Assembly (NCBI GenBank): GCA_017428325.1
Contig: JAFRRA010000002.1
Coordinates: forward strand, 186,001 to 250,000
Source of the DNA: Bacteroidales bacterium
GTDB lineage: Bacteria; Bacteroidota; Bacteroidia; Bacteroidales; UBA932
Reading direction: 5' to 3'
DNA: 64,000 nt
Shown here: positions 34,882-44,678 of the stretch, one piece after another
Numbering within the stretch: position 1 is the stretch's first letter
Layout: each line of letters begins with the position of its first letter
Translations under genes and position numbers: made by a program
The notes under the pieces: generated by a model
Databases searched by the model: none
The model's input: only the letters and a program-made list of their open reading frames with translations
What the model was told of the DNA's origin: nothing

Positions 34882-36533
34882 AATCTCCAGCCGAACGTTG
34901 CCAGAACCTTCACGTTTGAACGATCCATTGTCGCGTACTTTGTGTCTCCCAGAACATAGTCTGCTGCAGACTCTGTATCCAGGAACGGAACAGTGCTCTT
35001 CTTCAGGCTGGCTGCAACTGCTAGGTCCAGATAGAATCCGCCGCCGAATGTCATTCCCACGCCGAAACTTCCGGTGTAATTCTTGATGGCAGTATTCATA
35101 ACGTCCTTCTTTATACCGTTATCCGCATACTGGAAACCGGCTCTCAGGGCAACATTCTGTACAGGATAAACTTCAGCCCCAATCCTGAGCTTGTTGCTCA
35201 TCTTGAAGTTGTCTGTCATCCAATTGTTCTCGTATGAGAAGTCAGAGTAATCATAGTGGTCTACATCCGCACGGTTGCGGAATCTGGTCTGGGAAACATT
35301 GCTCCCCTCGTAATCTACACTGATGCTTCCACCTTTGAATACGGTTGCAAAGCCGAGATTGTAGTGGAATGGGGTGTTGACGCGGTAGTCATAGACTCCT
35401 TCAGGAGAATGCAGGCTAGCCTTGTAGCCATCGTCGAATGATACGTTGGTATCCCAATAGTACTTGTCTGTCAGAGAATACCAGGTAGGGGTGGAAACGC
35501 TGGCTCCAACCCTGAAGTTATAGCTTGGCGCCCAGATGAAACCGAACTTGAGGTTAATACCGGCTCCGGTTGTGCGCTGGTTGTAATACTGGTCAACATA
35601 TCCGAAATGACCATCGGCATCTGAATAGGAAGTGGTGTTGTCTTCAGAGTAAACCTCTTCAACCTTGTTCCATACTGTAAACATTCCCAGGTTCATTCCG
35701 ACATAGAACTGGTCGCTGATATTCATACCGAAGTTCAGGTCATATTCTCCTATGGAACCATAACTCTTTCTGGAAAGCAGCTGGGAACTTGTGTAGTTTA
35801 TTTTGTTAAGCTCTTCATTTATAAACTTGGAGATTTGCTCCTTTGTATACCCTTTCCTAGCCATAGCTTTTGCCTCCTTAATTGCCTCTGTACCATTTAA
35901 GTGTGTCGGATAAAAAACGTCAACATCTTTTATTTTTGTCTGTATGGTGTCCAAAAGGCTGCCGTTCCATCCAAGAACCACTGGCCAGAAATAGCTTCCG
36001 TGGCTGAACGGATCAGGATTGGCGGTGTCGTCAAAATTAAATCCGGTTAATCCGCTCTTGTTTGCCATTCCAGTAAGTTTCCATATATAGCTATCGTCAA
36101 CGCCGTCAGCTCCGGCCTTGATGGCGGCATTGAAATTATTGTGCTTGTTGTATGTGAAACCGAAGGAAATGCTGCGCACTCCGCTCCTTTCACCTGTAGG
36201 TATGACTGCCACGCCGCCGATGTTGGCAAGACCGAAAGTCGTGCGGTTGGCACTGGTGTTCACTCCCAGGTACTTGGTGTCAGTGTTTACGCTCGTTATG
36301 GCCGGCGTGAAGGAGAATTCGTTGAATTTGAATACGGCAGACGCAGCCGGGTTGATGGCGATAGCGCCCATATCCCCGCCGAGAGCTGTCATTGCGTTAC
36401 CCATTGCAACACTTCTTGCCGTACCTTCTCTCTGGAAGTCAGACAACTCGAATGCAGTGGATATGCCCTGGCCGAAAACCTGGCCAAATGCAACTGTGCA
36501 AACAGCAATTGCTGTCAGAAATAACCTTTTCAT
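34878..36533 (-). CDS. FadL/OmpP1-like outer membrane protein
   Basis: A 551-residue beta-barrel with a signal peptide (FLTAIAVCTVAFGQVFG). The start of the mature part (STAFELSDFQREGTARSVAMGNAMTALGGDMGAIAINPAA) is the hatch-domain pattern of the FadL/OmpP1 family of hydrophobic-compound transporters and PorV-like proteins. The last strand ends in the aromatic F (FGWRF) expected for Bam-dependent insertion. The transported compound is unknown. The gene is monocistronic on the minus strand, next to the Trp/Tyr-rich lipoprotein. Confidence 0.87.
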   Translation of the reverse strand: MKRLFLTAIAVCTVAFGQVFGQGISTAFELSDFQREGTARSVAMGNAMTALGGDMGAIAINPAASAVFKFNEFSFTPAITSVNTDTKYLGVNTSANRTTFGLANIGGVAVIPTGERSGVRSISFGFTYNKHNNFNAAIKAGADGVDDSYIWKLTGMANKSGLTGFNFDDTANPDPFSHGSYFWPVVLGWNGSLLDTIQTKIKDVDVFYPTHLNGTEAIKEAKAMARKGYTKEQISKFINEELNKINYTSSQLLSRKSYGSIGEYDLNFGMNISDQFYVGMNLGMFTVWNKVEEVYSEDNTTSYSDADGHFGYVDQYYNQRTTGAGINLKFGFIWAPSYNFRVGASVSTPTWYSLTDKYYWDTNVSFDDGYKASLHSPEGVYDYRVNTPFHYNLGFATVFKGGSISVDYEGSNVSQTRFRNRADVDHYDYSDFSYENNWMTDNFKMSNKLRIGAEVYPVQNVALRAGFQYADNGIKKDVMNTAIKNYTGSFGVGMTFGGGFYLDLAVAASLKKSTVPFLDTESAADYVLGDTKYATMDRSNVKVLATFGWRF

Positions 36534-36573
36534 AGTATTCGTAAAATGATTTAATCTTGTTGGTTAAGTGTTA

Positions 36574-37989
36574 TTACCTTCTGGTGGAAGATCCGCCTGA
36601 ACGTGAACTTCCGCCTCCGCTGGAATGGCTGCCTCCGCCGGAAGAGTAGCTGCCGCCGGATGAACGGCTGCTGCCTGACGAGTAGCTTCCGCTGGAGCTT
36701 GAGCGGCTGCTTCCGGAAGAATAGCTTCCGCTTGAACGGCTGCTGCCGGTTGAATAACTCCTGCCGCTACTTGAACTTGGACGGGATGCAGAAGCCTTTC
36801 TGGAAGGAGTGGAACTCTGTCTGTAAACGGTTCCGGTACTTCCGCCAGCCCTGGACATAGATGGTCTGCCGGAGTTTCCGCTGCTTCTGTAAGTGCCGCC
36901 CTGGGCCGGCCTGTTAGATCCGCCGCTTCTTGTTGAGACGGCGTTGCGGTTTGTAGGGTTACCGTATCTTACGCCACCGTTGGAATTGCGGTTCATCGTG
37001 GCATTGCGGCCGGATGCAGCGTTGCGGCTGACTGCAGCGTTGCGGTTAGGGGCTACATTGCGGTTGGTAGTGGCGTGGCTTCTGGAAACAGTTCCTCTTG
37101 AGTATGAGTTACCTCTTACATTCCCTACGGTCGGGGTTCTGCGATAGGAACTGCCGACAGCCCTGTGGCCGTTTGCGCTTCTAGGAGTGACACCGGTTGC
37201 GCGGCCCATGTTTACGCCTCCCCTGTCGTTGATGCCGCCTCTGCGGGTGTAATAAACGCCAGGGCTGTGATGATTAGAACCAGGGCCATAATGGCGGCGA
37301 TGTCTGTCCCAATAGCCTCCTCCCCAATGATGACGGTATGGATAATAATAGCTGTATCCATAATACCATGGATCATGCCATCCCCAACTCCAGTTCCAGG
37401 AATACCAGTATCTGTCATACCAGTTCCATCCGTATCCCCACGGGTCTGTCCAACCCCATCTCCAGTTGTACCAGTCGTTCCACCATATTGAGCTGTGGTA
37501 GCCGTAACGGTATCTGTAGTAGTGGTAATTCCAGTTCCAGGCAAACGGATTGTACCATGCAAGGTCCCAAGGATCAACTACAACGTTTACTGTGTAAGTT
37601 GGACTGTCGAATTTTCTGAGTCTTGCCTCATAGCTCTCGTCGTCATCTGCAATGACGTAGGTAGTCTGAGGGTCGTATTCCACGTTTACAATGTTTTCGT
37701 CCCCGACAAATATTGTGTCTGTATAGGCGGACTGGCTTGAGAAGACATTGCTGTTGGTCTTCAGGACTGCCGTGGTCCGTGTCTTGAGCTGATTAACATC
37801 CTGATTGGATGAGACAGTCGTGTACTGCGGCTGGCTCACCGTTTCAGATGCACCAGGAACTGCATCGGAGGAGGCATAATAGATGCTGTTCATATATCCT
37901 CCGTTGCCGTTTGCAGAGTAGGTGCCTGTTCCGCAAGAAACAAGTGCCAGACTTACTGCAACTAAGATAGATACGCTAATGTTTTTCAT
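36574..37989 (-). CDS. Trp/Tyr-rich and Ser/Gly/Arg-rich surface lipoprotein
   Basis: A 471-residue lipoprotein (signal ending LALVSC). Three zones are visible. A Ser/Thr-rich N-terminal part runs to about residue 135. The zone from about 145 to 245 is built mostly of Trp, Tyr, His and Gly, such as WNWNYHYYRYRYGYH. A long low-complexity tail of Ser, Gly, Arg and Asn ends with repeated SSGSYSSG units. This matches the kind of Bacteroidota protein sometimes labelled vitellogenin-like. No enzyme motif is visible. A stress-linked envelope or adhesion role is only a guess. The downstream FadL-like gene is 40 bases away on the same strand. Confidence 0.75.
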   Translation of the reverse strand: MKNISVSILVAVSLALVSCGTGTYSANGNGGYMNSIYYASSDAVPGASETVSQPQYTTVSSNQDVNQLKTRTTAVLKTNSNVFSSQSAYTDTIFVGDENIVNVEYDPQTTYVIADDDESYEARLRKFDSPTYTVNVVVDPWDLAWYNPFAWNWNYHYYRYRYGYHSSIWWNDWYNWRWGWTDPWGYGWNWYDRYWYSWNWSWGWHDPWYYGYSYYYPYRHHWGGGYWDRHRRHYGPGSNHHSPGVYYTRRGGINDRGGVNMGRATGVTPRSANGHRAVGSSYRRTPTVGNVRGNSYSRGTVSRSHATTNRNVAPNRNAAVSRNAASGRNATMNRNSNGGVRYGNPTNRNAVSTRSGGSNRPAQGGTYRSSGNSGRPSMSRAGGSTGTVYRQSSTPSRKASASRPSSSSGRSYSTGSSRSSGSYSSGSSRSSSSGSYSSGSSRSSGGSYSSGGGSHSSGGGSSRSGGSSTRR

Positions 37990-38080
37990 TGTTACCTCCT
38001 GCGTTAAATAAATTTTGTATTTTTGTGCGGTTCAATTTAAAAACAAATGTAATCAAAAATTATTCCAAAGGTAGAAGGGT

Positions 38081-39559
38081 ATGGCAAAACAGATAACGTC
38101 AAGACAGGAAAACTACTCGCAATGGTATAATGATCTGGTCGTAAAAGCCGGTCTGGCAGAGAATTCTGCCGTCAGGGGATGTATGGTAATCAAGCCTTAC
38201 GGCTATGCGATATGGGAGAAGATGCAGCGTCAGCTGGACAAGATGTTCAAGGACACAGGTCACGAGAACGCATATTTCCCTCTTTTCATCCCGAAATCGT
38301 TCCTCAGCCGTGAGGCGGAGCATGTGGAGGGATTCGCAAAGGAATGCGCCGTTGTAACCCATCACCGCCTGATGACCAATCCGGACGGTCCTGGAGTGGT
38401 TGTGGACCCATCAGCAAAGCTGGAAGAGGAACTTGTCGTAAGGCCGACATCTGAGACAATCATCTGGAACACATACAAGAACTGGATCAGTTCGTACAGG
38501 GATCTTCCTATACTGGTTAACCAGTGGGCAAATGTGGTTAGATGGGAGATGAGAACCCGTCTGTTCCTCCGTACTGCGGAGTTCCTCTGGCAGGAAGGCC
38601 ACACGGCACACGCCACACAGTCAGAGGCAATCGCCGAGGCAGAAAAGATGGTGGGAGTCTATGCGGATTTTGCCCGCAACTATATGGCAATTCCGGTAAT
38701 CGTGGGGCACAAGACGGAAAGCGAGAGGTTCGCCGGCGCCATCGACACCCTCTGCATCGAGGCTATGATGCAGGACGGAAAGGCCCTGCAGGCAGGTACA
38801 TCCCATTTCTTGGGCCAGAACTTCGCCAAGGCTTTCGACGTGAAGTATCAGAGCAAGGATGGCGGTCTGGAATATGTCTGGGCCACTTCCTGGGGAGTTT
38901 CCACAAGACTTATGGGTGCGCTGATTATGGCTCACGGAGACGACAACGGACTTGTCCTTCCTCCTAACCTCGCTCCTATCCAGGTTGTAATGGTGCCTAT
39001 CTTCAACAAGCCGGAGCAGCTGGACGCTGTACTGGAGAAGATGCGCCAGATCAAGGAAGGGCTGGACAAGCTTGGCATCAGCGTAAAGATAGACGACAGG
39101 GAAAATGTCCGCAGCGGCTTCAAATTTGCGGAGTGGGAACTGAAGGGAGTGCCTGTAAGGCTGGCCATCGGCCCTCGTGACCTCGAGAACAACACAGTGG
39201 AGGTAGCCCGCAGGGATACTCTCACAAAGGAAAGCATGAGTTGCGACACCGTTGTGGAGAACGTAAGGGATCTGCTGGATGAGATAGAGAGGAACATATA
39301 CACCAAGGCCTTGACCTACAGGGATGAGCATATCTTCAAGGTTGACACTTGGGATGATTTCAAGACACAGATCGAGAAGGGAGGCTTCCTCCTCTGCCAT
39401 TGGGACGGGACCGCGGAGACCGAAGCGAAGATCCAGGAGGAGACCAAGGCGACCATCCGCTGCATCCCAATCGACTCCTGCGTATGCGAGGAGGAGGGCA
39501 AGTGCGTATACAGCGGAAAGCCATCCCATCGCAGAGTAGTGTTTGCAAGAGCATATTAA
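38081..39559 (+). CDS. proS: prolyl-tRNA synthetase, type 3 (archaeal/eukaryotic-like)
   Basis: Class II synthetase of 492 residues. [17 protein letters not shown]-like and [17 protein letters not shown] segments mark the type 3 branch, which is shared by eukaryotes, archaea and Bacteroidota and lacks the editing domain of E. coli ProS. Motif 2 ([16 protein letters not shown]) and motif 3 ([21 protein letters not shown]) are intact. A C-terminal zinc-like cysteine cluster is present (CVCEEEGKC). It has a TATTTTTG box at 38018-38025. Confidence 0.96.
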   Translation: MAKQITSRQENYSQWYNDLVVKAGLAENSAVRGCMVIKPYGYAIWEKMQRQLDKMFKDTGHENAYFPLFIPKSFLSREAEHVEGFAKECAVVTHHRLMTNPDGPGVVVDPSAKLEEELVVRPTSETIIWNTYKNWISSYRDLPILVNQWANVVRWEMRTRLFLRTAEFLWQEGHTAHATQSEAIAEAEKMVGVYADFARNYMAIPVIVGHKTESERFAGAIDTLCIEAMMQDGKALQAGTSHFLGQNFAKAFDVKYQSKDGGLEYVWATSWGVSTRLMGALIMAHGDDNGLVLPPNLAPIQVVMVPIFNKPEQLDAVLEKMRQIKEGLDKLGISVKIDDRENVRSGFKFAEWELKGVPVRLAIGPRDLENNTVEVARRDTLTKESMSCDTVVENVRDLLDEIERNIYTKALTYRDEHIFKVDTWDDFKTQIEKGGFLLCHWDGTAETEAKIQEETKATIRCIPIDSCVCEEEGKCVYSGKPSHRRVVFARAY

Positions 39560-39582
39560 ACAGATAACCAATAAAATAGAAT

Positions 39583-40299
39583 ATGGACAACGACCAGCCT
39601 TTGTCGCCCAACAAGCAATTGGTTGAGGCGCTCAGTGGAAAATCCAACACCAAGTCCCTTATTTTCGACAGGGCCTTGGAAGTGTTCAACAGCCTCAAGG
39701 AACTTCTGGCAGAAATCAGCAACGACCTGGACGAGGCTCTTGACGAGATCAAGGATTCCGGCACAGTGCTCAGCCGTCGCGTAAAACTGGAGTACAGAGA
39801 CAAGGGAAAACTAGAGGCAGAAGTGAGGTTCGCCGATGACGTCCTGGTGTTCAGCCTTCTTCCTGACGTTTACCAGTTTGACAGAGACCATTCCGTGTGG
39901 AAGAACCCTTACTCCACGCAGGAGAAGTTCAATACATACTGTGGAGTGATAACTGTCCACAATTTCCTCTACGAGTCTGTCAAGCTTAACCGTGATTGCG
40001 ACCCTGGCTATCTGGTAGCCAGGCTGTTCATCAATCGCGAGGGCTATTTCTTCGTAGAGGGCAAGAGGCAGCCGAGGAACAGGATTTCCGATTTCGGAAA
40101 GGTACTCCTGGACAAGAAGGAACTCCGCGATTTTGTTGAGAGCGCGATGCTCTACGCCATCAGCTTTGACCTTCTGGTCCCTCCGTTTGACGATGTCAAG
40201 ACCATTACCGTAGGAGACAAGGATTCAGACGATTACAGGATCCCTACAGGAAAGCGCAACGGTTTCGGATACAATACCGATGATGTTCTGAATGACTAG
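39583..40299 (+). CDS. conserved Bacteroidales hypothetical protein
   Basis: A 238-residue cytoplasmic protein with no signal peptide or membrane helix. A coiled-coil-like segment (FNSLKELLAEISNDLDEALDEIK, residues about 35-60) is followed by a mixed fold containing VKLEYRDKGKLEAEVRFADDVLVF and a conserved-looking RLFINREGYFFVEGKRQ. I do not recognise a family function. It follows proS by 23 bases and its end overlaps the DUF3078 gene by 8 bases, so it belongs to a coupled operon running into tilS. Confidence 0.75.
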   Translation: MDNDQPLSPNKQLVEALSGKSNTKSLIFDRALEVFNSLKELLAEISNDLDEALDEIKDSGTVLSRRVKLEYRDKGKLEAEVRFADDVLVFSLLPDVYQFDRDHSVWKNPYSTQEKFNTYCGVITVHNFLYESVKLNRDCDPGYLVARLFINREGYFFVEGKRQPRNRISDFGKVLLDKKELRDFVESAMLYAISFDLLVPPFDDVKTITVGDKDSDDYRIPTGKRNGFGYNTDDVLND

Positions 40300-41326
40300 G
40301 AAGCTCAAAATATTCCTTTTGGCCCTGACTTTGGGCTTGTTCTGCCAGAGCGGGTACTCCCAGGTGAAGATCGGATTCTGGGGAGACACTATCCGCAACA
40401 AGAAGGTGGAACCTATCCAGAGCGGGCTCAGCAAGGAGCAGGAACTTGTGAGGCTGATCGGCCTGAATTTCCCGACTCCGGAGCCTGACTATGGTGGACC
40501 TTCTCCAAAGTTCTGGACCATAGGCCTTAATGATGAGCTTATTTTCTCTCAGGTCTCCCTTACCAACTGGGCTGCCGGCGGTAGCGGATCCATTGCCTTC
40601 AACGCTTACATGAACGGTATGGCCAACTATGCCAAGGGCAAGATATTCTGGGACAACAGGGCGCAGCTTGGATATGGATTTGTCCAGAATTATGATGTCG
40701 GATACCGCAAGAGCGAGGACCGCATCATCCTGGACAGCAAGTGGGGTTACCAGGCATACAAGAAGATATACTTCTCCGCCTTCATGAACTTCAAGAGCCA
40801 GTTCTCTCCAGGATTCGACTACAACAAGAACAACGAGGCCAAGATGAAGTCCAAGTTCATGGCTCCTGGTTATCTGACGCTCGGTCTCGGTATGGACTGG
40901 AAGCCTGGCAACGGAAAGGTGTTCTCCCTGAACTTTGCGCCTCTTACGGGAAGCATGGCGATAGTTGCAGCGGACAGCGCCCTGAGGGTCAGGTACGGTA
41001 ACAAGTACAACAGGCCTATCCGCTGGGAACTCGGTGCCCAGCTCAAGGCTGTTTTCTCCAAGGCCCTGACCAAGGATTTCAAGGTGGCTTCCCAGCTGTC
41101 TCTGTTCTCCGACTATATGAAGACCCCTTCCAACATAGTGGTTTACTGGGACGTGCAGGCAGACTACACTCTCAACAAGTATTTCAAGGCATCGCTGAGG
41201 ACAAACCTTATCTACGACGACAAGATCAAGATTGCCAATAAGGAAGGGCACGAGGCGGCCCGGGTCCAGTTCAAGGAGATTTTCGGCCTTAGTTTCTCCT
41301 ACACCATAGGCACTTACAAGAAATGA
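40292..41326 (+). CDS. DUF3078 outer membrane protein
   Basis: A 344-residue protein with a signal peptide (IFLLALTLGLFCQSGYSQ). It then shows an amphipathic beta-strand pattern such as FSQVSLTNWAAGGSGSIAFNAYMNG, which is the DUF3078 signature of outer membrane beta-barrels in Bacteroidota. Function is unknown. It overlaps the preceding gene by 8 bases and tilS by 4 bases, so all three are likely translated together. The link between an envelope barrel and tRNA modification seems coincidental but is conserved in layout here. Confidence 0.82.
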   Translation: MTRKLKIFLLALTLGLFCQSGYSQVKIGFWGDTIRNKKVEPIQSGLSKEQELVRLIGLNFPTPEPDYGGPSPKFWTIGLNDELIFSQVSLTNWAAGGSGSIAFNAYMNGMANYAKGKIFWDNRAQLGYGFVQNYDVGYRKSEDRIILDSKWGYQAYKKIYFSAFMNFKSQFSPGFDYNKNNEAKMKSKFMAPGYLTLGLGMDWKPGNGKVFSLNFAPLTGSMAIVAADSALRVRYGNKYNRPIRWELGAQLKAVFSKALTKDFKVASQLSLFSDYMKTPSNIVVYWDVQADYTLNKYFKASLRTNLIYDDKIKIANKEGHEAARVQFKEIFGLSFSYTIGTYKK

Positions 41327-42738
41327 ACGCTGCTGTTGAAAAAGTTGCTTCATTTCTGTCTCGGCACAAGATTTCAGGCTCTTTGCTTCTGGCAGTCAGC
41401 GGAGGTGTTGATTCTTCCGCGATGGCTCATGCCATTTATGAACTCCGTAAGGATTGCGGCAGGATAGGGGTTGCGCACGTGAACTTCCACCTGCGGGGAG
41501 AAGACTCTGACCGGGACCAGGAGTTTGTCCGCAATTTGGCTCAGCGATATGGCTTTGAGTTCTTTACCGCTGATTTTGACACTCTTGCATACGCCAAAGA
41601 ACATAAACTCTCTGTGGAGATTGCAGCCCGTGAACTGCGATACAACTGGTTCCGGGATCTTGCCCAAAAGGAAGGTTTTGTCTTTCTCCTTACCGCCCAC
41701 AATGCTAACGACAATGCGGAAACTCTCCTGCTGAATCTTGTAAGGGGAACCGGACGCCAGGGCCTTGGAGGAATCCGCCCATATGCTCCGCTTGGAGACA
41801 AACTGTATGTGGCTCGCCCTCTGCTTGAAGTTGAACGCTCTGAAATCGAAGAATATGCGCGGGAGAACAACCTTGAGTATTGTATAGACAGAACCAACTC
41901 CCAGAACGAATACTCACGCAACAAAATCCGTAACCAGGTAATTCCGCTCCTGCAGGAAATCAATCCGTCAGTAATAAAAACTCTGACAAAAGACATTGAT
42001 CGTTTCCGCGCACTGAACAAGGAAGTGGACCGTTTCTGCGGAGAACAACTTAAAGATTTGTCATCAGAGGAAACGGTAAGGAGATCCGTTCTCAACTCTC
42101 TGTCAGACAGATATATCGTTTGCCGTATTTCTCTGGAAAAACTGGAAAGGACCGGGAATCCTGAATTCTGGCTTTCGGAGCTTTTCCGTTTCCACGGTAT
42201 TCCTTTGAGAGAAGATGCTATTGACAATATCGTTTCTGCTTTACAGACGGCAGACGAGACCTCTCTGACAATTCCTATGGCTTCCCATACAGCTACAGTC
42301 GAGAGGGGAGAACTGATCATATACGATTCATCATACAAGGAGTTTGGTTTCGCTCCTGTTCAAGTTGACACTTGCGGCAAATTCTCTTACGGACCTTATT
42401 CAATTGAGATTGGAGAAACTGAAGCCGTAGGGTTTAATTTGGATTCGGCAATAAAGAAAGGATGCTCTCTTCTGGATGCTGCAAAAGTTTCTTTTCCGTT
42501 GACCCTAAGCACAATGCAGCCGGGAGACAGGTTCTCCCCGTTCGGGCTGAAGGGAAGCAAGAGCGTGGCTGATTTCCTCAACTCCAGAAAAGTTGACCTT
42601 CTGTTCAAGGACATCATACCTGTAATAAAAAACAAGGACGGAAAGATCATTTGCCTTCCGTCCCTGGAAATCGATGACCGCTTCAAGGTCACATCGCAGA
42701 GCAATAGAATCCTTATTGTTTCCGCTTCCTTAAGCTAG
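41323..42738 (+). CDS. tilS: tRNA(Ile)-lysidine synthase
   Basis: Modifies C34 of tRNA-Ile to lysidine so that AUA is read as Ile. 471 residues. The PP-loop SGGVDSS is at residues 26-32, followed by RVAHVNFHLRGEDSDRDQEFV-like residues with HVNFHLRG, and TAHNANDNAETLLLNLVRGTG. The C-terminal substrate domain follows. Essential in almost all bacteria. It overlaps DUF3078 by 4 bases and its stop overlaps the sppA stop by 4 bases on the other strand. Confidence 0.95.
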   Translation: MNAAVEKVASFLSRHKISGSLLLAVSGGVDSSAMAHAIYELRKDCGRIGVAHVNFHLRGEDSDRDQEFVRNLAQRYGFEFFTADFDTLAYAKEHKLSVEIAARELRYNWFRDLAQKEGFVFLLTAHNANDNAETLLLNLVRGTGRQGLGGIRPYAPLGDKLYVARPLLEVERSEIEEYARENNLEYCIDRTNSQNEYSRNKIRNQVIPLLQEINPSVIKTLTKDIDRFRALNKEVDRFCGEQLKDLSSEETVRRSVLNSLSDRYIVCRISLEKLERTGNPEFWLSELFRFHGIPLREDAIDNIVSALQTADETSLTIPMASHTATVERGELIIYDSSYKEFGFAPVQVDTCGKFSYGPYSIEIGETEAVGFNLDSAIKKGCSLLDAAKVSFPLTLSTMQPGDRFSPFGLKGSKSVADFLNSRKVDLLFKDIIPVIKNKDGKIICLPSLEIDDRFKVTSQSNRILIVSASLS

Positions 42739-44543
42739 TAGGAAATCTGGAATGTGTAAGGCATCCTGGCGTATGTCTTGACGCCCTTGCTGTTCTGGAA
42801 ATCCTCGATAAGTTCCTTGAGGTTTGACTTGCCGAAGAACTTGTTTATCAAAGCGTTCTCCTCGGATGAACCTCCGAAGCCCTCCATCAGCAGTTCCATC
42901 TGGGTCTTGACCTTAGGATATTCCACTACTTTGAATTCAGAGTAGTCGACATCGCGGTAGTTGTTGTCCGGATCCTTGCCGAGAGCGATGCATGCAGCGT
43001 ACTTTACGGCATCATCAAGGCCGCCGATCTTGTCCACGATACCGACTTCAACTCCCTGAGTTCCGGTCCATACCCTTCCCTGTGCAATTGAATCAACCTC
43101 GGCGATGCTCATCTTCCTTCCGTCTGCCACGATGCCCATGAACTTGTTGTAGATATGCTCGATGAAGTTCTGGTTGTAGGCGATTTCCTCTGCATCCAGA
43201 GGACGAGTTCCGCTTGACATAGTGGAATGGCGGTGAGTTCCAATCTCAACCGGATTGATCTTCAGATGCTTCTTCAGGCCTTCTCCGTAATTGATTGCAA
43301 GCGAGAAGACTCCGATTGATCCGGTGAGAGTGGTTTCGTCTGAGAAAATCTTCTGGCCCTGAGCGGAAATCCAGTATCCGCCGCTGGCTGCATACTCTCC
43401 ATAACTGCATACAAGAGGCTTTGCAGCGGCGAGCGCCTGGAGCTCTTCCCTTATCAGTTCGGCAGCCTGGGCGTCTCCACCAGGAGAATTGACCCTGAGG
43501 ACTACAGCATCAATCGAGTTGTCCTTGGCAATCTTCCTTATCTGCTTTACAATCTTGCTGGAAGCGATTCCGCTGCCGTTCTGGGCGATTTCTCCCTCGG
43601 CATAGAGGACGGCCACCTTTGCCTTTCCCTTCAGAGATGCCGGAACTGTCTTGGCGTAAGAAGCGAGAGTGATGACATTGAGGTCTTCCTCCTTCTCAAC
43701 CCCTGCGAGTGCGCAAATCTTCTGTACATACCTGTCTGTGGTAAGTGCTGAATCCACAAGGGAATAGGTCATTGCGCTCTCCCCGTCGCCGATCTTGAGG
43801 GAATCTATGGCATTGTTGAATTCCTTAATGTCTATTCCGCGGCTTTCGCAGATTCTTTCAGAGAAACTCTTCCAGATGGAATTCAGCATCTCCATATTCT
43901 GCTGACGGTTCTCAGGGCTGATATCGTTCTTGATATACTGCTCAGCGGCTGCCTTGAATTTGCCGTGGCGGATGAGCTGGAAGTTAACGCCCAGATTGTC
44001 CAGAGCGTCCTTGAAGAACAGCATGCTGCCTCCCATACCGATGAGGGAAAGGATTCCGTCCTGATGCATATAGACTTTGTCTGCTGCGCTGGCCACAAAA
44101 TATCCTCCGGTTGAGTAGTTCATGCCGTAGGCTATTACGGGCTTTCCGCTGGAGTGGAACTTGAGGATGGCGTTCCTGAGTTCTTCAAGAGCTGTTACAC
44201 TGCTTGTGCCGGTTCCCTTGTCGGTGATCAGGACCATTGATATCCTATTGTCTGTGGCGGCTTTATCAAGCGCCTTCACAGCATCGTAGATGCCCAGGGA
44301 TGCCTGCGGCATGCTTACGAAAGGAATGGACATATCGCCTCCCATTCCCTCCTGGGTCCTTTCTCCAATCGTCTCGGAAAGGTCTATCTTGAGAATTGAG
44401 TTGTTCTTTACCGTAGGGATGGTTTCTCCCCCGCCAGCCACTGCGGCGATGCCTGCTATGAAGAAGAAAAACAGCAGTACATACAGAATCAAAGCCACCA
44501 GGCAGCCGAGCAGGGCGGCAAAAAATGCTTTCCAGAATTTCAT
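42735..44543 (-). CDS. sppA: signal peptide peptidase SppA, 67 kDa type
   Basis: Membrane serine protease that degrades cleaved signal peptides, 602 residues and the two-repeat long form. An N-terminal membrane helix (LLGCLVALILYVLLFFFFIAG) anchors it. The catalytic Lys is in RHGKFKAAAEQYI near residue 195 in the first repeat. The nucleophilic Ser is in YGEYAASGGYWISA near residue 385 in the second. Both are present, so the enzyme looks active. It is convergent with tilS. Confidence 0.93.
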   Translation of the reverse strand: MKFWKAFFAALLGCLVALILYVLLFFFFIAGIAAVAGGGETIPTVKNNSILKIDLSETIGERTQEGMGGDMSIPFVSMPQASLGIYDAVKALDKAATDNRISMVLITDKGTGTSSVTALEELRNAILKFHSSGKPVIAYGMNYSTGGYFVASAADKVYMHQDGILSLIGMGGSMLFFKDALDNLGVNFQLIRHGKFKAAAEQYIKNDISPENRQQNMEMLNSIWKSFSERICESRGIDIKEFNNAIDSLKIGDGESAMTYSLVDSALTTDRYVQKICALAGVEKEEDLNVITLASYAKTVPASLKGKAKVAVLYAEGEIAQNGSGIASSKIVKQIRKIAKDNSIDAVVLRVNSPGGDAQAAELIREELQALAAAKPLVCSYGEYAASGGYWISAQGQKIFSDETTLTGSIGVFSLAINYGEGLKKHLKINPVEIGTHRHSTMSSGTRPLDAEEIAYNQNFIEHIYNKFMGIVADGRKMSIAEVDSIAQGRVWTGTQGVEVGIVDKIGGLDDAVKYAACIALGKDPDNNYRDVDYSEFKVVEYPKVKTQMELLMEGFGGSSEENALINKFFGKSNLKELIEDFQNSKGVKTYARMPYTFQISY

Positions 44544-44678
44544 ATCGTTGTGTTTTTAATATTTGTCGCTAATAAGACGTAAAGGTAGGGCAATTAACTA
44601 CAAAAACAAAGCCTTTTTCCTTTATGGCGATTAATTGTTATATTTGTATGATAGGATAAAATCATATCCCGGAAGATT

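Noticed and set aside
38621-39571. 316-codon open frame antisense to proS
   Set aside because: Shadow of proS. The plus-strand frame contains all class II motifs.
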